The notes under the pieces were generated by a model. It saw only the letters and a list, made by a program, of their open reading frames with translations. It did not search any database and was not told the DNA's origin. From positions 1 to 64,000 of the forward strand of contig CALUPV010000004.1 of NCBI GenBank assembly GCA_944322745.1: a stretch of DNA of 64,000 nucleotides, written 5' to 3'. Below, piece after piece: positions 17,166-27,115 of the stretch; the first letter of the stretch is position 1; the number at the start of each line of letters is the position of its first letter. The DNA comes from Candidatus Gastranaerophilales bacterium. Its GTDB lineage: Bacteria; Cyanobacteriota; Vampirovibrionia; Gastranaerophilales; Gastranaerophilaceae. The translations under genes and the position numbers were made by a program.

Positions 17166-18564
17166 CGAAGCAGTTGAAAAAGAGAATATTTTAAAGCCAT
17201 TCTCAACAGTACAATTATTAAACTTTTGCTTAGGTTTCTTCGGTTTACAATTCGCTTGGCAAATGAGAATTATATTGTCAGGTCCTGTTACTGAAGGTCT
17301 AGGTGCTTCACCATTAATTTTTGGTTTGATATGGTTAGCGGGTCCTGTTACAGGAATGCTTGTTCAACCGATTATTGGTGAATTGAGTGATAAAACACAT
17401 ACAATTTTTGGTAAAAGAAGACCATATTTATTTGCAGGTGCAATATTTGCAAGTTTAGCGCTATGGGCATTTCCTAATTCTGCTGAGATATGGGAAAAGC
17501 TTGCAGGATTTTGTAATATTCCTGAAATAGCTTTTGGCGGTCTAATTATTGCCGCTATAATGATATGGATTATTGATGCATGTGTAAATGCAGCACAAGG
17601 TCCATATAGAGCACTAGTACCTGATTTAGTACCTCAAGAACAACACGCATTGGCGAATTCTTATTTGAGTTTTGCAATTGGATTGGGTTCTGTTGTTGCA
17701 GCTGGTACTGCTCCATTTTTAAAGTATGTATGTAACTATCAAATGAGTATTAATGCCCAGTTTGTAATGGCTGCTTTAGCATTCTCTTTAGCTATGCTAT
17801 GGACTTGTATAACAACTAAAGAACATAAATACAAAAAAAATGAATATATTGAAAAATCAGTAGAAAAGAGTGAAAAAGTAAAAGGTCCTTCATTTATTCA
17901 AAAAATTGTAGAATTTTTCAGTTCATCTCCTGAAGTAGCAAAAATATGTACTTTACAACTTTTTACGTGGATTGGAATTATGAGTTTAAACATTTTCTTT
18001 ACTCAATATGCTATTCACACAGTTTTTGGCGTTCCTGATTTAACGACAGTTACAGAAGAAGTAAAAAATTCATATATGGGAACAATAAATAAAGCAACTA
18101 ATTTCTCTTCTATATGTTTTGCAATACAAAATTTAATTTGCTTCTTAGTCTCAATTCCAATTGGTTTGTTATCTACAAAATTTGGCAATAAAAGAGTACA
18201 TTTTATTTCTTTGATTACATTAGCGTTAACATTTGTTGGAATGGGATTATATAAAGAACCGGGATTTGTTCTTGTATGTATGGCAATTGCAGGTATTGGC
18301 TGGGCAAGTATTTTAGCACTTCCATTTGCAATGTTGTCTGAGTTTATAAAGAAAGGTTCAGAAGGTTCTGTAATGGGTATTTTTAATATATTTATTGCAG
18401 GTCCGCAAGTATTAGTATGCACATTATTAGCTTGGTTTGTAAGCCAATGTACATATACTATTCCTTCCGGAATAAATTATCATTGGGAATATGCTTTCCT
18501 AATAGGAGCAATAACTTTATTAATTGCTGCTGTTATTACAAATTTGATTAACGAAAAGAAATAA
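17155..18564 (+). CDS. MFS transporter of the GPH/SLC45 sugar-cation symporter type
   Basis: The frame opens at 17131, but the likely start is one of the tandem ATGs at 17155/17158 behind AAAGAGG, giving about 469 aa. There are about 12 membrane helices. The loop after helix 2 holds GELSDKTHTIFGKRRPYLFAGA, the MFS/GPH motif typical of SLC45-like sucrose and maltose transporters, and NAAQGPYRALVPDLVP lies in the helix 4-5 region. It probably imports a disaccharide or other sugar with a cation. It overlaps etfA, but no metabolic link to ETF is obvious. A strong terminator follows. Confidence 0.8.
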   Translation: MMSNEAVEKENILKPFSTVQLLNFCLGFFGLQFAWQMRIILSGPVTEGLGASPLIFGLIWLAGPVTGMLVQPIIGELSDKTHTIFGKRRPYLFAGAIFASLALWAFPNSAEIWEKLAGFCNIPEIAFGGLIIAAIMIWIIDACVNAAQGPYRALVPDLVPQEQHALANSYLSFAIGLGSVVAAGTAPFLKYVCNYQMSINAQFVMAALAFSLAMLWTCITTKEHKYKKNEYIEKSVEKSEKVKGPSFIQKIVEFFSSSPEVAKICTLQLFTWIGIMSLNIFFTQYAIHTVFGVPDLTTVTEEVKNSYMGTINKATNFSSICFAIQNLICFLVSIPIGLLSTKFGNKRVHFISLITLALTFVGMGLYKEPGFVLVCMAIAGIGWASILALPFAMLSEFIKKGSEGSVMGIFNIFIAGPQVLVCTLLAWFVSQCTYTIPSGINYHWEYAFLIGAITLLIAAVITNLINEKK

Positions 18565-18572
18565 ATAAAATG

Positions 18573-18607
18573 AAAAAATAGCGGTTTAAAACCCGCTATT
18601 TTTTTTA
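18573..18607 (+). terminator. Rho-independent terminator of the etfBA-MFS operon
   Basis: AAAAAATAGCGG (18573-18584) pairs with its complement (18593-18604), and the plus strand continues as a long T run. It is a clear intrinsic terminator 8 bp after the transporter stop. Confidence 0.85.
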
Positions 18608-18660
18608 TTTAAAATTTAGTCTATAATAAAAAAAGTACAAAATTACAAAGAGGATTTAAA

Positions 18661-19926
18661 ATGAAGTTTGAAACACTTGCCGTACGTGGATTTATTGATT
18701 TACAAAAACAAAATCATGCAGTATCAACACCAATATATGCAAATACTGCATATAGTTTTGATAGTGTTCAGCATGCTGTCGATTTGTTTGATTTAAAAGT
18801 TCCAGGGGATATTTATACAAGATTATCAAATCCATCTTGGGATATTGTAGAAAAAAGAATAGCAGCACTAGAAGGCGGTGTTGGAGCTTTATTAACTTCA
18901 TCCGGTCAATCTGCCGTATTAATTACAATGTTAAATTTTGCCGGTGCAGGTGACGAAATAATAACATCTGATAAAATATACGGTGGTACTTATAATTTAT
19001 TTTCTAAAACTTTCAAACAAATTGGTATTGATGTTAAATTTATAACTTCTGATAACTTAGAAGACTATGAGAAAGCAATTACAGATAAAACAAAATGTAT
19101 ATTTATAGAAACATTAGGAAACCCGAGTATAAAAGTAGCAGATATTGAAGCTTTAGCAAAAATTGCCCATAAACATGGAATTCCTTTAGTTGTAGATAAT
19201 ACAGTTCCGACTCCATATTTATGTAAACCAATAGATTTTGGAGCAGATATTGTTGTTCATTCTACTACAAAATATTTATCCGGACACGGTAATGCAATGG
19301 GGGGAGTAATTGTAGATTCCGGAAAATTTGATTGGGCACAAAATGATAAATTCAAGATGTTCACTACACCCGATGAAAGCTATCACGGTGTAATTTATAA
19401 CAAAGTATTTGGTGAGGCTGCTTTCATTGTCAAGGCAAGAACACATTTGATAAGAGATTTAGGCTGCTGTCAAAGTCCTTTTAATGCATATTTAACTCAA
19501 CTAGGATTAGAAACTCTTCACGTAAGAATGGACAGACACTGTGAAAATGCACTAAAACTTGCAGAGCATTTAGAAAAACATCCTTACATAAATTTTGTTA
19601 ATTACCCGCTATTAAAAAGCAGTAAAGATTATGATTTGGCACAGAAGTATCTGAAAAAAGGTGCTTCTTCATTAATCGGGTTTGGTGTTAATGGTGACGG
19701 CACAAAATTTATTGAAGCGCTAAAATTATTTATTCACGCAACAAACTTAGGTGATGTTCGTTCTATTATAACTTATCCGGCAGGAAGTACACACAGACAA
19801 CTTTCTGAAGAACAAAAAATAAAAGCAGGTATTACAAATGACTTTATGCGGGCTTCAATTGGTCTTGAAAATATTGATGACATAATTGAAGATATTGAAA
19901 ATGCAATAAAAATTGCCCGTTCATAA
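18661..19926 (+). CDS. metY: O-acetylhomoserine sulfhydrylase (aminocarboxypropyltransferase)
   Basis: This 421-aa PLP enzyme makes homocysteine from O-acetylhomoserine and sulfide. Motifs are [22 protein letters not shown] near residue 53, [12 protein letters not shown] near 179 (PLP Asp) and [19 protein letters not shown] near 197, with the Schiff-base lysine in STTKY. The C-terminal [15 protein letters not shown] is typical of MetY. GAGG precedes the ATG and a TATAAT lies 35 bp upstream. It is the first gene of a metY-metX-metW operon, giving direct sulfhydrylation of homoserine. Confidence 0.94.
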   Translation: MKFETLAVRGFIDLQKQNHAVSTPIYANTAYSFDSVQHAVDLFDLKVPGDIYTRLSNPSWDIVEKRIAALEGGVGALLTSSGQSAVLITMLNFAGAGDEIITSDKIYGGTYNLFSKTFKQIGIDVKFITSDNLEDYEKAITDKTKCIFIETLGNPSIKVADIEALAKIAHKHGIPLVVDNTVPTPYLCKPIDFGADIVVHSTTKYLSGHGNAMGGVIVDSGKFDWAQNDKFKMFTTPDESYHGVIYNKVFGEAAFIVKARTHLIRDLGCCQSPFNAYLTQLGLETLHVRMDRHCENALKLAEHLEKHPYINFVNYPLLKSSKDYDLAQKYLKKGASSLIGFGVNGDGTKFIEALKLFIHATNLGDVRSIITYPAGSTHRQLSEEQKIKAGITNDFMRASIGLENIDDIIEDIENAIKIARS

Positions 19927-19936
19927 AGGAAAAAGA

Positions 19937-21082
19937 ATGCAAATAGACAAAAATAATGTAGGACTTGTAGAAACTAAATTTTTTACAATTGATGAAAAAA
20001 TCAAGTTTGAAAGTGGTGTTGAGTTCGGCCCAATTACAGTTGCATATGAAACATATGGTAAATTAAACGAAGATGGTACAAATGTAATACTAGTAATTCA
20101 TGCATTAACAGGTGATGCTCACGCTGCCGGATATCATAATGAAAACGATAAAAAGCCCGGCTGGTGGGATAGTATGATTGGACCTGATAAGGCTTTCGAT
20201 ACAAATAAGTATTTCGTTGTCTGCACAAATATATTAGGCGGATGCAGCGGTACTACAGGGCCTTCAAGCATTAACCCTGAAACAGGAAAACCTTACGGGT
20301 TAAGTTTTCCTGTGTTTACGATTGAAGATACTGTTCATGTAAAAAAGAAATTACTTGATTTCCTTGGAGTCAAAAAGCTCTATGCGGTAGCCGGTGGTTC
20401 AATGGGCGGAATGCAGGCTATGCAGTTTGCAATTTCCTATCCTGATTATGTTACATCAACTATATTGATAGCTACAACTTCAAGATTGTCTCCTCAAGCT
20501 ATAGCATTTAATGCCGTTGGTAGAAACTCTATAATTTCGGACCCCAATTGGAATAATGGTGATTATTATGATAAAGAAAATAAACCCGATAGAGGACTCT
20601 CTAATGCAAGAATGGTAGGTCATATTACTTATCTTTGTGAAGAAGCTATGTATAATAAATTTGGAAGAAGACTTCAAAATAAAAATCATTATGATTTTAA
20701 TTTTGATATTGATTTTCAAGTCGAAAGTTATTTGCAGCACCAAGGTCAAATTTTTGTAGATAGATTTGATGCTAATAGTTATCTTTATATAACAAAAGCA
20801 GTTGATTATTTTGATCCTGCAGATAAATACGGTTCATTAAAAGAAGCATTTAAAAATACAGATGCAAAGTTCTTGGTTATTTCTTTTGATTCTGATTGGC
20901 TATTCCCTTCTTCTCAATCAAAAGAAGTTGTAAATACTTTAATGCAATTGGGAAAAGATGTTTCTTATTGTGAAATCAAGTCACCTTGCGGGCATGATGC
21001 TTTCTTGCTTGAGTATGAAGTTCAATCAAAAATAATAAAAAGTTTTTTAAATACACATTTACAAGGAGATACAAATGAATAA
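19937..21082 (+). CDS. metX: Homoserine O-acetyltransferase
   Basis: The reading frame opens inside metY at 19913, but the ATG at 19937, behind AAAGGAAAAAG, is the better start (381 aa). It is an alpha/beta hydrolase fold acyltransferase. The nucleophile elbow is [13 protein letters not shown], the oxyanion region is [12 protein letters not shown], the conserved [14 protein letters not shown] follows, and the C-terminal Asp and His lie in SFDSDWLFP and CGHDAFLLE. It transfers acetyl from acetyl-CoA to homoserine (succinyl specificity cannot be excluded from sequence). It overlaps metW by 8 bp. Confidence 0.93.
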   Translation: MQIDKNNVGLVETKFFTIDEKIKFESGVEFGPITVAYETYGKLNEDGTNVILVIHALTGDAHAAGYHNENDKKPGWWDSMIGPDKAFDTNKYFVVCTNILGGCSGTTGPSSINPETGKPYGLSFPVFTIEDTVHVKKKLLDFLGVKKLYAVAGGSMGGMQAMQFAISYPDYVTSTILIATTSRLSPQAIAFNAVGRNSIISDPNWNNGDYYDKENKPDRGLSNARMVGHITYLCEEAMYNKFGRRLQNKNHYDFNFDIDFQVESYLQHQGQIFVDRFDANSYLYITKAVDYFDPADKYGSLKEAFKNTDAKFLVISFDSDWLFPSSQSKEVVNTLMQLGKDVSYCEIKSPCGHDAFLLEYEVQSKIIKSFLNTHLQGDTNE

Positions 21083-21701
21083 CCATTATGATACATCGAA
21101 AGGACTTCATTTGAATTATTCTCTAATTGAAAAAATGATTGAAGAAGGTTCAAGAGTACTTGATTTGGGTTGCGGTAACGGTCAATTACTAAAATTATTG
21201 AAAGAAGAAAAACATATAAAAGGTAATGGTATTGAAATTTCGCAGACAGAAGTTATTCAATGCTTAGAAAAGGGGTTATCTGTAATTCAAGGTGACATTG
21301 ATGAAGGGCTAAAGCAAATTCCTGATAAATATTATGATTATGTTATATTAAATCAAACTTTGCAGTCAACGCAGAATCCTCATTATGTTATGGAAGAAAT
21401 GCTGCGTGTTGGAAAAAAATGTATTGTAAGTTTCCCGAATTTTGCATATTGGCGTGTAAGGTTTAATTTCTTTTTTACCGGAAATATGCCAAAATCAAAA
21501 GTTTTACCTTTTGAATGGTATAACACTCCTAATATTCATTTATTAACAATAAAAGATTTCTTTGAATATTCAAAAAATAATAAAATAAATATAAAAGAGT
21601 GTATTTATACAACCAGAGCAAAAATAAGAAAAGATTTTAGATACAGTAAATTTGCAAATATGTTTGCAGAAGAAGCTATTTTTGTTATAACGAAGGATTA
21701 A
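21075..21701 (+). CDS. metW: Methionine biosynthesis protein MetW
   Basis: This 208-aa SAM-methyltransferase-fold protein starts inside metX (8-bp overlap). Motif I is [15 protein letters not shown] near residue 28. [37 protein letters not shown] near 95-130 is diagnostic of MetW. In other bacteria MetW pairs with MetX and is needed for full acetyltransferase activity. The gene closes the metYXW operon and overlaps the convergent radical SAM gene by 4 bp. Confidence 0.93.
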   Translation: MNNHYDTSKGLHLNYSLIEKMIEEGSRVLDLGCGNGQLLKLLKEEKHIKGNGIEISQTEVIQCLEKGLSVIQGDIDEGLKQIPDKYYDYVILNQTLQSTQNPHYVMEEMLRVGKKCIVSFPNFAYWRVRFNFFFTGNMPKSKVLPFEWYNTPNIHLLTIKDFFEYSKNNKINIKECIYTTRAKIRKDFRYSKFANMFAEEAIFVITKD

Positions 21702-23137
21702 AATATATTTTTTAGTAGTCTTATTCCGTATTTTATATAGTTTTTAAGAATACAGGGTTTAATATCCCTGTCCAAAATCTTTTTTAATATATATGATGGT
21801 CTTAGGTGATATTTTAATATTATTCTTTTTCTGATATTTTCAAGTTCTTCTTTTGAGAGAAAATCGGTTCCTTTTGTTATATTTTTAAAAGAGTCTTTTC
21901 CAAAAATATTTTTTTTATCGTCTGTTTTTTCAAAAACCATATTATACAATTCACTGCCTTTAAATGGTGTTGCTATAGAAATTTCAATAAAATCTGTATC
22001 AAGTGCAAAGATTAATTTTTCTGTATCAGAAATATGTTTAGTATTTTCCCAAGGAAAACCAATGAGGTAAAATCCAAAGATTTTTAACCCGTACTTTTTT
22101 ATTAATTTAACAGTTGCAATATTTTGTGCAATGGTTGTACCTTTTTTCATTCTTTTTAAAGATTCTTCGTTTCCTGATTCAATTCCTAAAGCTATTAAAG
22201 TGCAACCTGCTGCTTTCATCTTTGATAGCATTTCTTCATCAAGAGTATTAACCTTAGAATTCGCTACCCAATTGATTTTTCCTGATAAATCAGAATTTGT
22301 AATATAATCACAGAGTTCCATTACCCATTTTTTATTAATTGTAAATGTGTCAGATTTAAAGAAAAATTCTTTGATATTATATTTAAAATAGCATTCTTTT
22401 AGTTCTTCAAGAACCGATTTTGAACTTCTAAATCTGACTTCTTTTCCGGATATTATTGGTGAAACGCAATATATGCAAGAAGATGGGCACCCTCTTGATG
22501 TTGAAATTGTTGCAATTGGGTTATTTGTTGCAGGATTTATATATAGTTCATTTTTCATTATTGCTCTGTCTGGGAATGGAATACTATCTAAATTTTGGCA
22601 AAATTCGGTTAATTTATTTGTTTTCCACTCGCCATTTTTTTTATATGAAATACCTTGAATAGTATCAAGTAAAGAAAAATCATTAAAATGGGCATTCAAC
22701 AATGGTAAAATAATAAATTCACTTTCACCACCAATAAGATAATCGACCTCATTTAAGTCTAATTCTTTATATAAATCTTGCTCAGGATTAAAAAATAGAG
22801 CTCCTTTTAGTATTATAATTGTATCTTTTTTAATTGATTTTATTTTTTTTACTATATCTAAATCGTATAATATACTTCCATTTGTCGTGCTAATGAAAAC
22901 AACGTCCGGATTTTCATTTTTAATGTCATTGAAAAAAGTTTCTATTGTCAAATTTTCAGCAGGATAATCTTTAAGAAAAATATTATAATTTTCCTGCTTG
23001 AGAATAGCGGATATATAGCCTAAATCATTACAAGCTCTTATTGAATTTGAAACAGAGGCATTAACGTTTATTTGGCATCTGTCTTCACTTCTTTGATAAA
23101 TTTCCCCGGGAGGATATATGAGCATTATTTTTTTCAT
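21698..23137 (-). CDS. B12-binding-type radical SAM protein
   Basis: The open frame extends to 23314, but the conserved N terminus KKIMLIYPPGEIYQRSED begins at ATG 23137 (479 aa). The first 150 residues form a cobalamin-binding-like Rossmann domain, including DVVFISTTNGSI and GGESEF. The radical SAM site is SRGCPSSCIYC (C217, C221, C224), and LIALGIESGNEESLKRMKKG near residue 318 is typical of this class. A basic C-terminal tail follows. Members methylate unactivated carbons or act in lipid, hopanoid or antibiotic pathways. It is divergent from cdsA. The residues upstream of 23137 overlap the cdsA promoter and are unlikely to be translated. Confidence 0.8.
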   Translation of the reverse strand: MKKIMLIYPPGEIYQRSEDRCQINVNASVSNSIRACNDLGYISAILKQENYNIFLKDYPAENLTIETFFNDIKNENPDVVFISTTNGSILYDLDIVKKIKSIKKDTIIILKGALFFNPEQDLYKELDLNEVDYLIGGESEFIILPLLNAHFNDFSLLDTIQGISYKKNGEWKTNKLTEFCQNLDSIPFPDRAIMKNELYINPATNNPIATISTSRGCPSSCIYCVSPIISGKEVRFRSSKSVLEELKECYFKYNIKEFFFKSDTFTINKKWVMELCDYITNSDLSGKINWVANSKVNTLDEEMLSKMKAAGCTLIALGIESGNEESLKRMKKGTTIAQNIATVKLIKKYGLKIFGFYLIGFPWENTKHISDTEKLIFALDTDFIEISIATPFKGSELYNMVFEKTDDKKNIFGKDSFKNITKGTDFLSKEELENIRKRIILKYHLRPSYILKKILDRDIKPCILKNYIKYGIRLLKNIF

Positions 23138-23211
23138 TATTTTATTATATACCATTATTAATTGTTTAACATATTTTTTGCAATATGTTAGAATTTTTAT
23201 GGAGAAAAAAT

Positions 23212-24024
23212 ATGAATAACAAATATTTAAGATACTTTTTGGGCTTTTTACTTTTGGCATTAATTTTAATTGCTTTTTATTTTTCAGGAAGAATACTATT
23301 TTTAGTTTCAGCATTTTTCATAATAATCACAATGATGGAATATAGAAAAATGATGAAAAATAAAGATATTTATCCTCATAAATTTTTACCGGAAATAGTA
23401 GGAATAATATGTGCGTATGTTTTCTCTTTTACAAAAGGGATTGAAGAACATTCAATAATAACTCCTATTTTAATAGGTGGTGTTGTTTTTTCTTTTATTC
23501 TTACAGTTTTACGTAACAAAAAGCCATATATTATGACTTCATTATCAACTATTGCAGCAATTCTGCTTATTTTTTGCGGATTATATATAATCAAATTAAC
23601 ATATTATTTTAATGAAAATTCAGCTTGGTATGTGATTTGTGTATATTTTGCAGCAGTCTTAATGGGAGATTATGCTGCATCAATTCTTGGACCTAAATTT
23701 AATAAATATAAGCTTTCTTCAGAAATAAGCCCTGATAAAACAATAGCAGGTTCATTTTTTAATTTGATTTTTACTTGTCTGCCTTGTTTTTTACTTGTAA
23801 AGTTTATTGATTTATCAATTATAAAATGCTTATTTTTAGGAATTATAATATCTATATTTTCTCAATTAGGTGATTTAACAATATCGAGTTTTAAAAGAGA
23901 TTTAGATATAAAACATAGCGGTAATTTATTTATGGGTTATGGTGGTATTTTGGATAGAATGGATGCTTTTTTATTTTCAGCCCCTGCTGTATATTATTAT
24001 TTGTTTTTAGTTAGCGTTGTATAA
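23212..24024 (+). CDS. cdsA: Phosphatidate cytidylyltransferase
   Basis: The first conserved start is ATG 23212, 7 nt after GGAG (the open frame begins at 23185), giving 270 aa. It has about eight membrane helices. The C-terminal signature SFKRDLDIKHSGNLF...GGILDRMD resembles CdsA, which makes CDP-diacylglycerol from CTP and phosphatidate. Two signature positions differ from the usual pattern: KH where KD is normal, and YGG where HGG is normal, although DRMD is kept. It is followed by fluC after 9 bp. Confidence 0.85.
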   Translation: MNNKYLRYFLGFLLLALILIAFYFSGRILFLVSAFFIIITMMEYRKMMKNKDIYPHKFLPEIVGIICAYVFSFTKGIEEHSIITPILIGGVVFSFILTVLRNKKPYIMTSLSTIAAILLIFCGLYIIKLTYYFNENSAWYVICVYFAAVLMGDYAASILGPKFNKYKLSSEISPDKTIAGSFFNLIFTCLPCFLLVKFIDLSIIKCLFLGIIISIFSQLGDLTISSFKRDLDIKHSGNLFMGYGGILDRMDAFLFSAPAVYYYLFLVSVV

Positions 24025-24033
24025 AGGTTATTT

Positions 24034-24429
24034 ATGTTGAATTTAATATGTATATTTGTAGGTGGAGGTATTGGTTCTGTTTTAAGGTTTTTATCCAATA
24101 TATTATTTAAAAAGCTTACATACTTAAATACATACGGAATATTTTGTTCAACAATATTTGTTAATATTATAGGCAGTTTTATATTAGGGCTTGCTTATAC
24201 TGTTTTTATGAATAAAGCTGATATACCTGATTATATTAAATTCGCGGTAAGTGTTGGTTTCTGCGGCGGACTTACAACGTTTTCAACATTCTCATTAGAA
24301 ACATATAGCCTAATAAAACAAGGCGAATTATTACAAGCCTTTATGTATATTCTTTTAAGCGTTATTACTTGTTTGTTTTCTGTTTGGCTAGGCGTTCAGG
24401 CAGGCAATCATTTAACCAAGATTATTTAG
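24034..24429 (+). CDS. crcB: Fluoride-specific channel FluC (CrcB)
   Basis: The protein has 131 aa and four membrane helices. Family motifs are GGGIGSVLRFL near residue 9, FVNIIGSFILGL near 42 and GFCGGLTTFSTFSLETY near 75 (the TFST region lines the fluoride pore). It is a dual-topology dimeric fluoride exporter. It follows cdsA by 9 bp and overlaps the convergent aminotransferase by 4 bp. No fluoride riboswitch precedes it, because there is no room between cdsA and fluC. Confidence 0.93.
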   Translation: MLNLICIFVGGGIGSVLRFLSNILFKKLTYLNTYGIFCSTIFVNIIGSFILGLAYTVFMNKADIPDYIKFAVSVGFCGGLTTFSTFSLETYSLIKQGELLQAFMYILLSVITCLFSVWLGVQAGNHLTKII

Positions 24430-25598
24430 ATTTTTTCTTCTCTGAGTTTTTTTACAAAACAACCTAAACGCTCCATTGCTTTTTTTAGATTATCTAAAGA
24501 ATAAGCATAAGAAATTCTCAAATATCCTTCTCCGCTATCACCAAAAGCATTACCTGGTACAGCAGCAACTTTTTCTTCCTGTAATAATCTTGTTGCAAAT
24601 TCTTCACTTGTCATTCCAAATTCTTTTATACACGGGAATACATAGAAGGCTCCAAATGGTTCAAAACAAGGTAAATTCATTTCTTTGAACGCATTTAACA
24701 AAAATCTTCTTCTTTGATTGTAAGATTGACGCATCATTGCAACATCATTATCACCGTTTTTTAAAGCTTCAACTGCTGCATATTGGCTTGTTGTAGGTGC
24801 ACACATAATTGCATATTGATGAATTTTTGTCATTTGCTTGATTATTTCTTTAGGAGCACAGGCGTAACCAAGTCTCCAACCTGTCATAGCATAAGCTTTT
24901 GAAAATCCGTTGATAAGAATTGTTCTTTCTTTCATTTGAGGCAACGATGCTATAGATACATGTTTACCTTTGTATGAAAGTTCAGAATATATTTCATCGG
25001 ACATAACATAAATATCTTTTTCAATGATGACTTTTGCAATTTTTTCCAAATCATCTTTATCCATAATTGAACCTGTCGGATTATTAGGAAAAGGCAATAT
25101 AAGTATTTTTGTTTTTTCTGTTATTGCATTTAAAAGTTCATCGCTTGTAAGTCTGAATTCATTTTCTGCCTTAAGATTTATAATAACCGGTTTTGCATTT
25201 GCAAGCAGGGCACAAGGTTCATAAGAAACATAAGACGGTTGAGGAATAATAACTTCGTCGCCATCATTTACTAAAGCTCTAATACCTATATCAATAGCTT
25301 CAGAACCGCCAACAGTAACAATTATTTCGTTATCTGGATTATATAAAATATTTTGAGTTCTTTTTATATAATTTGAAATTTCTTGTCTTAATGCTTTTAA
25401 CCCTGAGTTAGAAGTGTAGAAAGTTCTGCCTTTTTCAAGGGCATAAATACCTTCATCACGAATATGCCAAGGCGTATCAAAATCAGGTTCACCAACGCCT
25501 AAAGAAATAACATCTTGCATATCGCTAACAAGGTCAAAAAACTTTCTTATTCCTGATGGTTTAATTGCTATAACTTTTTTTGAGAGTTCTTTTGTCAT
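24426..25598 (-). CDS. Class I/II PLP aminotransferase (aspartate/aromatic type)
   Basis: This 390-aa fold-type I enzyme has YTSNSGLKALRQEI near residue 60, PNNPTGSI near 168, VMSDEIYSEL near 193 and the PLP lysine motif NGFSKAYAMTGWRLGYA near 229. The Arg of the C-terminal FATRLLQEEKVAAVPG...GEGYLRISYA binds the substrate carboxylate. It probably transaminates aspartate, aromatic amino acids or a diaminopimelate-type substrate. It overlaps the upstream Lrp gene by 4 bp, so the regulator and enzyme form one unit (patA/lrp arrangement is common). Confidence 0.88.
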   Translation of the reverse strand: MTKELSKKVIAIKPSGIRKFFDLVSDMQDVISLGVGEPDFDTPWHIRDEGIYALEKGRTFYTSNSGLKALRQEISNYIKRTQNILYNPDNEIIVTVGGSEAIDIGIRALVNDGDEVIIPQPSYVSYEPCALLANAKPVIINLKAENEFRLTSDELLNAITEKTKILILPFPNNPTGSIMDKDDLEKIAKVIIEKDIYVMSDEIYSELSYKGKHVSIASLPQMKERTILINGFSKAYAMTGWRLGYACAPKEIIKQMTKIHQYAIMCAPTTSQYAAVEALKNGDNDVAMMRQSYNQRRRFLLNAFKEMNLPCFEPFGAFYVFPCIKEFGMTSEEFATRLLQEEKVAAVPGNAFGDSGEGYLRISYAYSLDNLKKAMERLGCFVKKLREEKI

Positions 25599-26077
25599 GG
25601 TGTAACAATCTCTCTTTCATCATCGTGTTTTTTAGATATTATTGTGCCGTGATATTTGTATTTTTTTAATACAAAGTGAGTCGCAGTACTTAAAACACTA
25701 TCTAAAGTAGAAAGTTTATCAGATACAAAGTTTGCAATTTCTCTTAGTGATTTTTCTTCTAAGATAATAAGTAAATCATAACCGCCTGAAATAAGGTAAG
25801 CAGCACGAACTTCAGGATAATTGTAGATGCGTTCTGCAATGCTGTCAAACCCTTGTCCTCTTTGAGGAGTAACTCTAACTTCAATCAAAGCGGTAACTTT
25901 TTCAATAGAAGTTTTTTCCCAATCAATTAAAGTATGATAACCGCAAATAACACCTTCTTTTTCAAGCGCTTCAAGTTCTTGAAGTACGCTGGCTTCATCT
26001 ACGCCTAATAATACAGAAAGTTCTTTAAGTCCTATTTTGCTATTTTTTTCAATTAAAGTAAGCAGTTCTTCTCTCAT
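25595..26077 (-). CDS. Lrp/AsnC family transcriptional regulator
   Basis: The protein has 160 aa. The N-terminal winged helix-turn-helix (residues 1-60) contains IGLKELSVLLGVDEASVLQELEALEKEGVICGYH. The C-terminal RAM domain includes TALIEVRVTPQRGQGFDSIAERIYNYPEVRAAYLISGGYDLL. Such proteins sense amino acids and control amino acid metabolism. It is the first gene of a two-gene operon with the aminotransferase and probably regulates it. About 25 C-terminal residues extend past the core domain. Confidence 0.9.
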   Translation of the reverse strand: MREELLTLIEKNSKIGLKELSVLLGVDEASVLQELEALEKEGVICGYHTLIDWEKTSIEKVTALIEVRVTPQRGQGFDSIAERIYNYPEVRAAYLISGGYDLLIILEEKSLREIANFVSDKLSTLDSVLSTATHFVLKKYKYHGTIISKKHDDEREIVTP

Positions 26078-26117
26078 AGTGTTCTCCGGTTATAACTTCA
26101 ATAATTTTATCATAAAT

Positions 26118-26999
26118 CTATCTAAAGAAATTCCAAAAATATCTTTTTAAAGTTTTTCCTGCGGTAAGTTTTTCAAACCCGATTTTTTTAGCACTTACAA
26201 CAGGTGATTTTTCAGGCTGAATGGTTCTTGAATAATTAACTGCTTTAGGACCAAACAATATAGCATATTCAGGTTTGTAACCTTCAGGAATTTCCATATA
26301 TTCACATAATTCAGGAAAAACTTTCATGCAAGTATCTGCAAAACCACACCAGCAAGTGCCTACACCTAAACTTTGAGCATAAAGTTCAAAATAGCTAAGA
26401 GCAATATCTGCATCTTCTTTTGAGCAAGGTGCATTAACAGCGTTAGAAACAACCAACATATGAGGCGCACCTCTAAAAATAACATCATCACCCTTTAAGA
26501 AGAATTTTAAATATCCTGAAAATTTTTCAATAATAATTTTTATAGGTTTTTTAGTTAAAGCTGAAATGATTTTATTGTTAACATAAGATCTGAATTCATT
26601 CATAACTTCAACATCGTCAATAAAAGAGAAATGAAGCTTGTGAACATTACAACCTGTAGGTACCCAAGATAACATGTCTTTAAGTTTATTCATTATTTCA
26701 GGGTTAAGATTTTCATTTTTATATTGCCTGTCACTTCTGCGAGATTTAATTAAATTTAAAATCATATCAGGATTTTGAGCATAAATTTTTTCAGAATCAT
26801 CAGGATTTTTGCCCAAAATAGAAATAGCCCCGACAGGACAAATAGCTAAACAATGCTGACATTTAATACATCTTTGAGGTGCAGAAGCTTTTGGTGTATT
26901 ATTTTCATCCATTTCTATAACTGCAGCAATACAATCTTTAACACAAAGCCCACAATGAATACATTTAGATTCATCAACTTTAAACATAATATCTTGCAT
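26118..26999 (-). CDS. Ferredoxin-nitroreductase fusion protein
   Basis: This 293-aa protein has an N-terminal 2x[4Fe-4S] ferredoxin module (CIHCGLCVKDC near residue 14 and CIKCQHCLAICP near 43) fused to a nitroreductase-fold FMN domain beginning IKSRRSDRQYKNENL near 84. Such fusions in anaerobes reduce nitroaromatics, quinones or other acceptors with ferredoxin-level electrons. GGAG lies 9 nt before the ATG at 26999. The gene is monocistronic. The true electron acceptor is unknown. Confidence 0.85.
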   Translation of the reverse strand: MQDIMFKVDESKCIHCGLCVKDCIAAVIEMDENNTPKASAPQRCIKCQHCLAICPVGAISILGKNPDDSEKIYAQNPDMILNLIKSRRSDRQYKNENLNPEIMNKLKDMLSWVPTGCNVHKLHFSFIDDVEVMNEFRSYVNNKIISALTKKPIKIIIEKFSGYLKFFLKGDDVIFRGAPHMLVVSNAVNAPCSKEDADIALSYFELYAQSLGVGTCWCGFADTCMKVFPELCEYMEIPEGYKPEYAILFGPKAVNYSRTIQPEKSPVVSAKKIGFEKLTAGKTLKRYFWNFFR

Positions 27000-27075
27000 A
27001 ATGACTCCTTTAACTAACCATAATATTTTAGCATAAGAATAACGAAGATAAAAAATAAGAAAATAAAAATAGTGC

Positions 27076-27106
27076 TTGACTTAATTTTTTCAGCAGGTAA
27101 TATAAT
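27076..27106 (+). promoter_or_regulatory. Promoter of tRNA-Val
   Basis: TTGACT (27076-27081) and TATAAT (27101-27106) with a 19-nt spacer lie just 10 bp upstream of the mature tRNA 5-prime end, which is a typical sigma-70 arrangement. A TAATAT at 27098 would give 16 nt. Confidence 0.6.
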
Positions 27107-27115
27107 AATTGCTGA

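Noticed and set aside
22456-22662. Plus-strand ORFs opposite the B12-type radical SAM gene
   Set aside because: They are antisense shadows of the conserved CPSSCIYC region, lack ribosome sites, and have biased composition.
23900-24034. Fluoride riboswitch before the FluC gene
   Set aside because: fluC follows cdsA by only 9 bp, leaving no space for the aptamer, and no matching sequence is present upstream of cdsA.
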